Shown here one piece after another: positions 1 to 10,870 of a stretch of DNA of 64,000 nucleotides (position 1 is its first letter; the number at the start of each line of letters is the position of its first letter). A program made the position numbers and the translations under genes. The notes below the pieces were generated by a model. It was not told the DNA's origin and did not search any database. It worked only from the letters and a program-made list of their open reading frames with translations. Origin of the DNA: Punctularia strigosozonata HHB-11173 SS5 (taxonomy: Eukaryota > Basidiomycota > Agaricomycetes > Corticiales > Punctulariaceae); the NCBI RefSeq assembly GCF_000264995.1, contig NW_006767437.1, positions 1,484,659-1,548,658 of the forward strand, in the 5' to 3' direction.

Positions 1-995
1 TCACGAACAGGGCATGGAATGCCGATGTTCACGGCGTACGACCTTCTCTGAATGCTGCAGGAGTATCTTGCAAAGATTGGGATTGAGCGCGTGATCCGGC
101 CGAGTCGTACGCCAGCTGGGGTTTATGGGGAAGACGGGGCGTAGGCGTGCCGATGTTCACGGCATACAACCTTCTCTGTATGCTGCTGGAGTATCTCGCA
201 AAGGTCGGGATCGAGCGCATGGTATACCCTGTTCGTGCATTAGCTGGAGTTTATCAGGAACAGGGTGTGGAATGCTGACCGTTCATGGCAGGGAACTTGC
301 TTGGGATATTGCTTGAATATCTTGCAAAGGTTGGGATCGAGCGCGTGATCCGGCCTAGTCGTGCACCAGCTGGAGTTTGTGGGGAAGAGGCGGCGTAGGC
401 ATGCCGATGTTCACGGCGTACAACCTTCTCTGTATGCTGCCGGAGTATCTCGCAAAGGTCGGGATCAAGCGCATGGTATACCCTGTTCGTGCATTAGCTG
501 GAGTTTATCACGAACAGGGCATGGAATGCCGATGTTCACGGCGTACGACCTTCTCTGAATGCTGCAGGAGTATCTTGCAAAGATTGGGATTGAGCGCGTG
601 ATCCGGCCGAGTCGTACGCCAGCTGGGGTTTATGGGGAAGACGGGGCGTAGGCGTGCCGATGTTCACGGCATACAACCTTCTCTGAATGCTGCAGGAGTA
701 TCTTGCAAAGGTTGGGATCGAGCGCGTGATCCGGCCGAGTCGTACGCCAGCTGGGGTTTATGGGGAAGACGGGGCGTAGGCGTGCAGGTGTTCACGGCGT
801 GCGACATTCTCTGGATGCTGCCAGAGTATCTGGCAGAGGTCGGGATCTGGCGCATCGTCTGCCCTGCTCGTGCATTAGCTGGGGTTTTTCAGGAAGAGGG
901 TACGGTATGCAAACGGCTCACAGCGTGGGACCCTCCGGGACTGTTGCTGAGGTACGTAGTCGAGGTCAGGATCGAGGGGTCGGCAGTGCTAAAAT
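1..995. repeat. Tandem repeat, ~127-bp unit, ~510-bp higher-order period
   Basis: A marker word (gttcacggc and variants) recurs at about 27, 155, 281, 409, 534, 662 and 790, with a degenerate eighth copy near 915, a spacing of 125–128 bases. Units come in two main flavours that alternate, one ending in 'gccagctggggtttatgg' and one in 'gcattagctggagtttatc'. Bases 1–176 repeat without visible change at 510–685, so four units form a higher-order unit of about 510 bp. The unit is not a multiple of three, so the short reading frames it creates are by-products. The array is cut by the window start and decays to the right. Confidence 0.9.
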
Positions 996-2625
996 GAGGG
1001 AAAGCCTCTGCTGGAATTTATCGCCGAGGTCGTGCTGACCCGTGTCGCGGAAGATCCGTGTATATCTGTAGTTTATCGTCAGGATCGTGTGGCCAACCAG
1101 TACCGAATCGAGCCCTCACGTACTGCCACGGTTTATCGTCGTGAGCTAGCAGCCCTGCGAGTGAGCACCTATTGCTGGTACTGATGTTTGTGGCGGAGAA
1201 CTGAGTGGAGCGAGAACCATGCCGAGGCCGAGCCCTACGTTGCTGAAGTATGTTTCGATGGCTACCCACCCCGGTCGTGCAAGCGTTCAGCGGGTGATTA
1301 TGTCTCCAAAAACGATATTCATGACGGAATCTTTCTGAGTGCCTCAGCGTCTAAAAGCAATAGCGTTGATAGGTCCATGTTGAAAGCGACAGCGCGAGCG
1401 AGTAGAAACCTCCCTTCGCGAGGGGTTATCGACAGCCGAGCTGGAACCGTCAATAGCGAGCGGCACGATTGCAATGGCACGTGCTGAGTGAGGAATTTAT
1501 AACGTACCTCGAGGTAGCTGAGGTTTATACTGGTACGAGCACATGTGCGAGGCCCGTCCGGGTCCTGAGGCTGCTGCTGTGATTTGTTTGCGAGATACGC
1601 GACAAGCGACTGCAAGTGGTTTGTGCATTAGGTTTCTACGGCTACAGCAGCAATTTGTTGGACTGGATCGGTCACTAGCATTGAGCGCTGCCCGTCAACC
1701 GCCTCTGTTCGAATTGTTTCCGGCCTGTTCCCAGGTTTGCGCCGACGGGAGAAGCGTGGCGATGAAGACCCCGAAGCTGTGGAAACTAAGCCCGGGCCAG
1801 TCGAAGCTGGCCCAGGCATCAGGCGCGCGTTTGCCTCAAGATCCACTGCGCCCAGCGTACCAACAGATCACAAACAATCCTGAAAGCAACGCCACTCTGC
1901 TAGACGTCGTCTTTCAGAACGCTGCTCGCATATCTGCGCTCTCGTTACGCGCGACTCCCGACATTGCCTTGTTCAACACTGCGCCAGTTCCGGACATACG
2001 CGCCCACGTTGAAGACGCCTCATGTTGCGTCTCCCGCCATGAATCCTCCCAAGCAACCCGCAGGCGAGATACTGATTACCGAACTGATCCACAAAACAAA
2101 ATAATGTGTACCTATCAAAGAGCATGGACTCGTACAAGGCACCAAACAAGCGACCCTGAGATACGGTGAGTGAGGACATGATGTTGGGCCGTACACCTGC
2201 TCGTCGCAGCGGTTGAGCATCTTCGTTTTGAACACGACAGCTTTCCCATTGCTATTCTTTGCAAGAGGGCCCCAGTGATGAACTTACAACCCCGGAAACT
2301 GCGAACCCCCATATCAAACCTCAGAAGCTCCCAATAGTTTGTGAGTGCTGTCCGCTCCACGATGGCGGACCAACATGACTTGAACACCGGAAACAAATTT
2401 CCATCGATCCCTCGACTTCTCTAACATCACTACAGTTCAATAGAATCCCGATATAAACGATAGTAACGGCATCAAGTTTCGTAGTTCATTTCGTCCATGA
2501 ACTCGATTTCTCTGCTCAATACGAAACCCTCCGCCTTTTTGGCAGTTTCGTAACGGACGTGCGCTTCGCTCGTGCAGTCTGCTTGAGTAACGTACATGAC
2601 AATACACATCAGATCAGATCACGGA
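996..2625. other. Gene-free stretch, decayed repeat then no recognisable feature
   Basis: From 1015 to about 1200, short 'tttatcgtc' words spaced about 60 bases apart look like worn half-units of the neighbouring tandem repeat, and a similar 'gaggtttatactgg' word occurs near 1520. Beyond that I see no domain or motif. The longest open frame (1543–2169) has no family signature and no supporting splice structure. Confidence 0.5.
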
Positions 2626-2630
2626 CAGCA

Positions 2631-3004
2631 AGTTGGAGAAGAGCGGCACCGAAGAAGCTGTCTACGGAATCGTATTCTTGCCACAGAATGAAAGTGAAGC
2701 CGTCCGCTGCGTCGGGATATCATTGGATACGGTGATCAATATCGCTCATATGCTCACCACCCGGTCCGTGCAGCGGTCTGTAAGATTTGAATATGATTGT
2801 GCCGGGGAGTGTCAAGCTGTAGCTTGCTACAGCTGCACCCAACTCCATGAATCGATCAATTCTCTGTGGATCTACCTTTACCTGTATGCATGAGAATGGT
2901 CGGTCAGAGCAGAACAGTGGAGACATCAAGATATGTACCGTTGCGCGGAATATGACGTGACCATTCTTGGCGGTGGGGATGGGCTTGGGAACAGTTTGAG
3001 ACAT
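2631..3004 (-). CDS. Possible small ABM-type (dimeric alpha/beta-barrel) protein
   Basis: An ATG at 3004 opens a short exon ending in GHVIFRAT. Removing a clean GT–CAG intron joins it to VKVDPQRIDRFMELGAA, the look of a first strand and helix of an antibiotic-biosynthesis-monooxygenase (ABM) domain. Downstream, DGFTFILWQEYDSVDSF resembles the third strand and following helix of that fold. The exon joint between these two halves could not be made in frame with confidence, so the gene may be damaged or have an intron I mis-placed. ABM proteins are about 100 residues, act as dimers and often oxidise or cyclise small molecules without a cofactor. The family call is an inference from pattern only. 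Confidence 0.35.
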
Positions 3005-3134
3005 AGTTCACGAGCGGCTTGAACAGATCCTATGCGACCGCGATCTTATGTACTGTACCTCCCGAGCTATTCACACCAATGTGTGGTAAGCGCATCGGAA
3101 ATTCCCCGATGATACCATGCATGCCGTCGGTTCA

Positions 3135-4251
3135 TTGGTATTCTTCAATAAGTCCGTGACAGCTTTAGGCTTATTCTCCAACCTAGATGCCTATTCTGAA
3201 CCATTATGACCTCAAAGTTTAGACCCGTGAAACGAGATGGAGCTCCTTTAATGCTGTCGGTCTTGACCATGTCATACTCGTGAAGATAGCTGCTGTATCG
3301 GTCATATCCAAATTGGCCGGCCCAAGCTATGATCAGGCTGCGGCTGCCCTCAGCCAAGCCTTCGCCGACGGGCAACCTTGTGAGTGATTGCATCACGTCG
3401 ATGATTTGTTCGAGACTGACGTTTGTCGAGTGCGTGTATATCGTCACTCACCCAACACCAGCCCTCGAAAGGGCTGGGCAGCAGGTGATGTGTGCATGCA
3501 TCTGGTGTTGATGACAAAATCCGGTCAGCCTGAACTTCCTACGACACTGTCGGCTCCAAGATGGGGCTTCTACAACATCAGTTTCGGCGGAAGCGCGTTA
3601 ACTTTGCCTGAGCCATTCGCAACCAAAACGGTCGAGTCCGTTTTCTTCAAGCTGCATGCCGCAGAGGGACATGGTATCTCTGCGGTCGAAGTCGCCCTGC
3701 AAAATCGATGCAATTAGGGAAACGTGTACATGGGATTCGAAGCATTCGAATCAGGACGCAGCGCCCAGCAATGTTGATCATAGACAAGCAGCACCTTCTC
3801 AACAATCCTGCAGACCGTGATCACTGCATGCGGAATATGGTCGCACTTACACTCCTGAAGGGTGCTTGGCCGGAGGCGGACGACTATGCCGATGAATGTC
3901 GATGGGCGAAAGATCCTGAGGTCTACAAATTGCGCAGCAGGACAACTATGGAGGAAGATCCGCAGATGACCGCAAGGTACTACGACTTTGAGCTACGATC
4001 GGCAGCCAGTGGCCTGACAGTGTCATTGGAGGACGGGAGTGACGGGACTGTTTTTGACGAGGTCGTTGTTGAGGTCACCCTGACCGAGAAGATACCGCCG
4101 ACCTTGTCAAGGCAAAATTCATCCGATTGACGAGTGGAACTCTGTACGATCCTGAGGACATGTGGTGCCATACTATGGAGGATAATCCAGGCAATTGGGC
4201 CGTGAAAGATTGGGTCAACCAGTTCTCGAGGCGCGGAGAGGCACAACCGTA
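3135..4251 (+). pseudogene. Unrecognised coding relic (hypothetical protein)
   Basis: Several consecutive plus-strand stretches read like protein. One ends in SYDQAAAALSQAFADG (near 3325–3380). A second runs from about 3500 to 3700 and includes GFYNISFGGSALTLPEPF. A third runs from 3765 to 4090 and includes KGAWPEADDYADECRW. The last runs from about 4100 to the stop at 4249–4251 and includes RLTSGTLYDPEDMWCH. The reading frame changes between the last two without a normal-length intron, which suggests an indel or a worn gene. I recognise no family. Confidence 0.35.
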
Positions 4252-4594
4252 GTTCGGAAGGTACATCCATTGCTTGGGTATGGATGCCGAGGTAAAAGAG
4301 TGCAGAACATATGATGATACGACGCGGTGATCGCAGTGGATCCTGATTGCTGTATAAAGCGGCGGCATCGCAAGCAGAATCTTTAGTAGAATTGGTAGTA
4401 CTGCACTATGTAGACTCGATTTAGAACGGGCTCTGAGTCTGATAAGCTTACTACCTAACCTGAGTCGCGACCGTTTGACATGTGACGAGGATACACGTTC
4501 TTCAGGGACCTGCTGCCACCGCCGTATTACCGTTACCGCCGTACCTCTTTCTACATCTGCTTTCCAAGAGGGAGCGGGATAAAAGTGAACCATA
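4252..4594. other. Intergenic, nothing recognised
   Basis: About 340 bases between the relic upstream and the kinase start. It presumably carries the kinase promoter; no convincing motif is seen. Confidence 0.5.
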
Positions 4595-6285
4595 ATGACC
4601 TTGCAACCGCCGAAAAGTCAACTGTTTCGTACGTTGGACAACATCAAGGACCTCGCCAAAGATGCGCTCTGGGGTCTGTCGTCATGTATATGCAAACCGG
4701 ACTCGAGCATCAAGATAAACGGCCGAACATGTTCGTGGGTGGCCTACTCATGTGGACCCGTGATACTGCTGTCGAATGAAGGTGGCTTATACGCTGCATA
4801 CCAGTCAAGATCATCAAGGTTCTCGGAGAAGGCGGCTTTTCGTTCGTGTATCTTGCACAGGATGAGGCCAGTGGTGTATGTCGCGCTCTCGTTACTTCCG
4901 TGATGTCTATGAATTTTCTGAACATCTGCCAGCGAGAGTTTGCGCTCAAGAAGATACGCTGTCCGACAGGTTCGGACGGGGTGAAGGAGGCCATGCAAGA
5001 AGTTGAAGCGTACCGGCGGTTCAAGTGAGCGTTGATCAGCCCGTCCTGCCTTCATCGACATAACCTCAGTCGTAGGCACAAGAACATCATCCGCATTCTG
5101 GTGGGTGCCATTCTCACATGTTACGTCCCAACACGGGTCCTCATGCCTCTCTGTCCACGTCAGGACTCTGCCGTCGTGCAAGATCCCGAAGGCGAGGGCA
5201 AGATTGTCTACCTGTTCCTTCCCCTCTACAAGCGCGGCAACTTTCAGGACGCTATCAACGCGCACTCCGCCGCGGGGACCCATTTCTCCGAGAAAGAGAT
5301 GTTACGCCTCTTCAAGGGGGCATGTGAGGCCGTACGCGCCATGCACCAATACCGGCCATCTGCCCGTGGCGCGACCCAAGCTCGGCCTGCGGCGCGGTCT
5401 GCGGATCCGGGCGGAGAAATCTTGGATCATCCCGACCACGCAGACGACGACGGAGCCAGCGTGCCCCTGGTGGCAGCGCAGACGCGGGAGGAGGGTGAGC
5501 CGATATTCGACGAAGACGACGATACGCAGACCAGTGCGTTGAACGGGGACGGAAACACCGAAGCAGGAATCGTACCTTACGCGCATCGAGACCTAAAACC
5601 TGGGTACGTACTTTGGTATTTGCGTTAACTCATGAACTCAGTTGATTTAACGTGACCAGAAACGTGATGATCGCGGATGACGGCGTTACGTCGATCCTTA
5701 TGGACTTCGGCAGCGTGATGAAAGCACGCGTCGCGATCGAGAACAGGAATCAGGCGTTGCTTCAGCAGGTGCGACGGCGTCTTTCTTTCTTGCCCAGCGC
5801 TTGCTAAACCCGGGCACACAGGATATAGCCGCGGAGAAAAGTACGATGGCATACCGCGCTCCCGAGCTCTTCGATGTCAAGACCGGCGTAACAATCGACG
5901 AGAAGGTTGACATTTGGGTCCGTCACCCTTACGTCGATGGTTGTCGCCCAACCCTCACGCGCATTGCATTGTTCTAGTCACTAGGCTGTACGCTATACGC
6001 TATGGCCTACCTACATTCGCCATTCGAGAACCTGCAAACAACCGAACAGGGCGGTTCAATCGCAATGGCGGTCATGAACGCGCAGTACAAGCATCCACAG
6101 TCGTCGTATTCGGACGGCTTGAAGAAACTGATCGACAGTATGTTGACGGTCGACCCAAGTAAGCGGCCCGATATCGACCAGGTAAGACTCGCATCTCCCC
6201 CGCGTGACCGACGATGCATGCTTATCCCCGCGGTCGAAAATAGGTCATCGGGATGGTCGACCGCTGTCTCCAAAGTGCGAGGTAA
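4595..6285 (+). CDS. STK16/ENV7-like serine/threonine kinase (NAK family)
   Basis: A protein of about 425 residues in nine exons, with introns of about 50–75 bases. Exon joints restore an N-terminal Cys pair in a membrane-anchor-like region (SSCICKP), the glycine loop LGEGGFSFVYLAQDE, the lysine strand FALKKIRC, helix C with EAMQEVEAY, the catalytic loop HRDLKPGNVMI, DFGS, AYRAPELF and the terminal helix DPSKRPDIDQ. These match the Numb-associated kinase branch that includes human STK16 and yeast Env7. Those kinases are acylated near the N-terminus and act at Golgi, trans-Golgi or vacuole membranes. Between helix E and the catalytic loop lies an acidic low-complexity insert of roughly 80 residues. 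The first intron uses GTTCGT as donor, which is weaker than the others. All catalytic residues are present, so it should be active. Confidence 0.88.
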
Positions 6286-6469
6286 CGACCTCGCTACTTG
6301 ATGCGACACGGACGCATGGCATGGAATTTCGGTGGTCGTCCGAGGTGTAACCTATGCCTGCTTGATATCCCCAGTATCGTGAAGCTATTTATTGTATGCG
6401 GAGCTCTCACGACAGGAAAGCAAGGCGAGACAACGAAACTCTGAGAAATACGGAGGGACGGGAGGCAGC

Positions 6470-7901
6470 TCATTCTTTCCGTGCTAGTTCCCGCCGTTTC
6501 ACTATTTTCCGAGGAATTACATGGTCCGCGTGGGCCTTCAATGGCGGTTTCGCGGTCTCGATGCGAGGTCTTTTTGGAGGTGCTGGAGAGGTCGAGTCGC
6601 CAGCCGGTTTTCGAGCTTTCCGCTCCGTACTGCGCTCCACGGGCGGTTTGGCGACTTTCGGTTTGACAGACGCCTTGCTCTTCTTCGCCGCTTTCGCTGG
6701 GGAGTGAATGATATCATTCGTTTTTCTTTGTGTGCTCGTCTTCTTCGGCGGAGACGAAGTCTGTGGTCGCTCCTGTTCCGGTTCGCTCCCCTCAGGGTCG
6801 GACACATGCTCTGCAGACTTATTCTCGGCTTTCTTAGCTAGCGCTTTCGCCTTCATCTGCTTCTGTCTCGCCCGTTTTTGTTTTATTTGCTCTTGCTTAG
6901 CTTTCTATGAACATGCGATAACAATCAGCCAACATGAAAAAGACATCAAGGGTATCACTAACCCGCTTCAGTGCTCGATTTGAAAGACCCTCCGGCTTCT
7001 CCGACTCCCCCTCCTCAAGCATGTTCCCACGAGCTCCACCTGCGTTGAGTTCCGCTAGGATCTCTCGAACGTCGCGGTCCGCTGAACCTTCCTCGGCAAT
7101 GGTCGTGAACCGGGAGAACCGTCTGACATGGTGCTGCATAAACATCCATGAGTGAACCCCAAATGATTGTAAGAGTAAAAATCGTGGTACCTTGGACGTC
7201 CGGTGCACGTCGATCATGATGCTGTTCTTCAAAAGCTTTCCCGGACACACTGCACACGCGGAAATATCGGGGGCTAGAGAAATGGTGTATATGGGTTCGC
7301 GGAGGGCTTCAGACAGCGATATAGGTGCTGGCTCCTCGTCGGTGTCGGTGTCCTCATCCTCGTGCTCTTCGTCTTCCTCCTCTCTACCCCTCTTCATACC
7401 ACGACGCGCGGAGGTAAGCAGTTCCTCCTCCCTCTCCTCTTCGGACCCATCTTCGTTCTCCTCTCCGTTTTCTTCAGCTTCATCAGAGTCCGAGTCTGAC
7501 GCAGATTCCTCGGAATCGGTGTCCTGTATGCCTAACATTTCTTTTGCCTCATCGTCTAATCCGAGTTCCTTCTCCTCCTCGCGTTTTCTGATCCTTTTGG
7601 AGACCCTCTTGAACATATCGATTCTGTTGATATGTAGATAGTGTCTAAGGAACTGCCAAAAGGATACCGAGGCGAGAAAGTCGGCAGTGAAGTCAGAAAT
7701 GCGGAATATATTCCACGCCAATTCCACGTGCTCCGAAATTTCTGAGTCGTCCAAGTCCTGCTCAACTTGGACACCTCTCCGACACCTGGCCATTCTTTCT
7801 GCATGCATCGTCGCGGCCTTCAACAATGTGCCAGTTCTTGCCTTAACAGCAGCGGTCCTTCTTCGCATGTACCAACTCCTATAGTCGTTACTCGCCGCCA
7901 T
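6470..7901 (-). CDS. Acidic/basic nucleolar-type protein, unidentified family
   Basis: Three exons. The first encodes an N-terminal conserved-looking part (SWYMRRRTAAVKARTG; then FRISDFTADFLASVSFWQF) and a long Glu/Asp/Ser-rich tract, followed by EPIYTISLAPDISACAVC and a cluster ending VHRTSK. A 57–60-base intron joins this to HHVRRFSRF, and a second intron leads to a Lys/Arg-rich tail that stops at 6470. The alternating acidic and basic tracts are typical of nucleolar or chromatin proteins, but I do not recognise the family. I chose ATG 7901; an in-frame ATG at 7946 is also possible. It is divergently paired with the RNB-domain gene and the 5' ends appear to overlap. Confidence 0.65.
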
Positions 7902-10773
7902 CGCTCTGTCACCGCCGGACGCGCGCGAACCCTCAAGCGCAACCATGAATCCATACACAAATGGACCACTCACCTCCTGAAAATCGCGGCCAAAGGAGAC
8001 AAAGCCCCGGCTCAGGGATACCAGTTTGCTACTACCCGAAGAGGAGCAGAGGAACGGTTACTTGCCGCCATAGCACGCTCCGCGCGGCTGCAAGAGAACT
8101 CCGCGTTCGCCTCCATGGAGAAGGCTCAATTCACCACTGGCCGGGTCGACGATGCCGCCATCGAGCCTGATAGTAACACGAATACGATGTCTTTGGATCC
8201 TGGGACGTTCGTCGAAATGCGAAGGTGCGACCATCTTTCCTCGTGCTCGAATGCGACTGTCTAACGACCGCGATGACAGGAATGGAATTGTCACTCATGG
8301 CGTCGTCCTTTTCGAAACCGTACTGAACCACAAAGTCACGACAATGAGTCTTACGATGGATGGTGATCTATGGCCTCATCTTCCTGCAGATGTCTTTTTC
8401 GCCGTGCCTGGGTTCATATCTGCCAACATGGCTGCGCGATGTGGCTGGCAACGTATCGCGGAAAACGCCGTGCAGAACAACGCTCGCGTCGAGGTTCTTC
8501 GACGCATACGCGAGATTGGTATAGCCGTAGAGCGGCTCTCGCACTCGATCAACATCCCGATATCCGGAATATACGACCAATTGAAGTCCTCCGACCCGGA
8601 AGGCTGGGTCGAGGTTTCCTTGATGCAAGTGGTGGATATGATCGAGACGAGACAGGTTTCTCGGATGCTGAAGATCTTCGCCGTCCATAAGCAACTCTTC
8701 TCGCGGCCGGCCCATTTCGTCGCTGTCCACCAAACCTATCTCACCCAGCAGATGTTCCAACTGCGACCTCAGGCACATATCAGTCGTCTCAGCACTGTCG
8801 GCTACATTGTCAGAAATCATGGGAAGGCGTTGGATGATTTTGCTGCCAAGGCTCGGCGAATCATAACGGCTTCACGGGAACGAGCTGCCGAGTCATGGGA
8901 AGAAGAGCCCAGTCTATCGACTACGCCCTCTCATGGATTACCCAGCTTCAACGAGACAGATCGACTCATCATCCAGGTCGTGCTCGAGTCACTTCGTGAG
9001 GCAAGATCCGTCCAGGAAGACCCTTATGCCGTCCCTGTCGCCGGCATTCTTCGCAAAGTCGGGATGTACGACGCAAAGGTTGATGACTCCCTGATACATC
9101 GATTGCTTGTCGATCTCGGTGTCCTCTCTCCATGGCAGGATCTCACGGAGCGTGCTTTGCAGCTTGAGGCAGCGGGCCGAGGACTATCTATAGCGGAACC
9201 ACCGAAAGACGAGATGATACGCCGAAGTTTGGATGCAGTCGCTCTTCCCGGAAACGCGGAACGAGCGTTGGGACCCGAGGATCTCTATCGTGTCGATCCT
9301 CTCGATTCATTACGCCACGATTTTGGTGACATGCCCGCGTACGTTATCGACGATGCCGATGCGAAAGAGCTGGACGACAGCATATCCTTCGAGGCCATCC
9401 CCACCGAGCCCGGATCCGCATGGATACACGTTCATATCGCAGACCCGACGTCGATTCTCCCACCTGGCCATATCCTTGCGCGCAGAGCGCGGGAGCAAGG
9501 CAGCACGGTATACTTTAATCATGCTACGTGGCCTATGCTTCCACTCGCCCTTATTGAGAACCGTCTCAGCTTAGGCAGCTTACAAGGGCGGCCTCAATCC
9601 GTCCTCTCGTTCAGTTTCAAGGTCGACGAGAAAGGCGCACTGACGGAACACAGAGTTCGCCCTGGGCTCGTTCGGAACATGATCATCACTCAGTATGACG
9701 CTGTAGACAAGATGCTTGGACTGCAGACGATTCCTATTTTATATCCCTTTGGCCAACCGGAATTGTCCCCCTCTCCTGAGTTGTGCGCATCACTATCTCT
9801 AGAACACATACATAATCTCCGCTCTCTCTACGATGTCTCTCGCAGGCTTTTCAAAGCTAGGCTCGCTTTGCCAACGTTCACATTTGGCAACCCTTCGGCA
9901 CGGGTGTCTCTTCTGACGAAACCAATCCCCTCCGGACCCACGCCTGATCAGTGGCCAGCTTCATACCGTGGTTTTCCCTCCATGGCTTTCTCCGTTCACA
10001 AACCCGAACACCTTGAAATGGGCGCGAGGTCCATGGTTTCCGAGATGATGAAGGCCGCGAACAGGGTAGCATCCCGGTTTTGTCTCGAACGAAACATCCC
10101 TATCCTGCGACGCGCTTGCGGCCAGGTCTTGACCTTCTCGGACGAGGATTTTGCTCGCCTCCTGCAATCAAAGAACGAGTTAGGCATGGCCGACCACCGG
10201 GAGGTGGTGAAAGTCGGGGCTTCGAATCCTCCATCGACGTTCACAACCCGTCCGGAAGAACACTGGACACTCGGCGTACCTGCAGGCGAAGGGTACTGTT
10301 GGGTCACTTCTCCACTACGGCGATACATAGACCTCTTAGGGCATTGGCAAATCAAACATGCTATCCTTCATCCGGACGGAGGACCTCTCTTCGAGACAGA
10401 GACTTTGGAGGAGATTGGCCGCGAGCAGGAGGTGACGTTGCGCCGACTCAGGTTGAAAGGCAGGGCGCATCAGCTCGCGTGGGTCGCACTGTACCTCGAT
10501 CGGGCGCTTCATACGCCCCGGAAGAACGAGAATCTCGCCCAAGGCTTCGCCTCGCAAGATATGGTAGCATATCCTATATCGGACATGACCAGAAACATTC
10601 AATCGGGCAGTTGGGCGTGCAAGGCAGTAGTCCCTGCGTTAGGTCTCACAGGCTCTTTGGATGTTGACAACGACCAAGACTCCGATGTCCGGCTTGGGGA
10701 ACCGATCCCTGTCCATATAGCAGGCATCAAGCATGGTATCCGATCATCTATCACATTCACCCGGTTGACGTAG
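7803..10773 (+). CDS. Mitochondrial exoribonuclease II, Dss1/RNB family
   Basis: The second exon gives a long RNB-domain protein, joined to exon 1 by a short intron just after LDPGTFVEMRR and resuming with NGIVTHGVVL, the OB-like strand that precedes the RNB domain in Dss1. The catalytic acidic cluster is present (VIDDADAKELDDSIS), followed by HVHIADPTS, ARREQGSTVYF-like and LPLALIENRLSLG blocks, then the C-terminal YCWVTSPLRRYIDL. Dss1 is the 3'–5' exonuclease of the mitochondrial degradosome and works with the Suv3 helicase. The start is unsettled: the only early in-frame ATG (7803) would overlap the divergent neighbour's coding region by about 100 bases, so a further 5' exon or a later start is possible. 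Total length is near 950 residues, usual for the family. Confidence 0.85.
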
Positions 10774-10870
10774 TTATCGTTCTCGTAGATCCACAATGTG
10801 CACTTTCCCTTTGTTTCACTCTATCGTATCTGTATCATACTAATGAACATCCTCGCTCATCACCGGCTCC

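Noticed and set aside
1-995. CRISPR-like array
   Set aside because: Units are ~127 bases with no short conserved repeat plus unique spacers; the organism is eukaryotic. It is a minisatellite.
1543-2169. 208-codon plus-strand frame
   Set aside because: No family pattern; lies in decayed, repeat-adjacent sequence.
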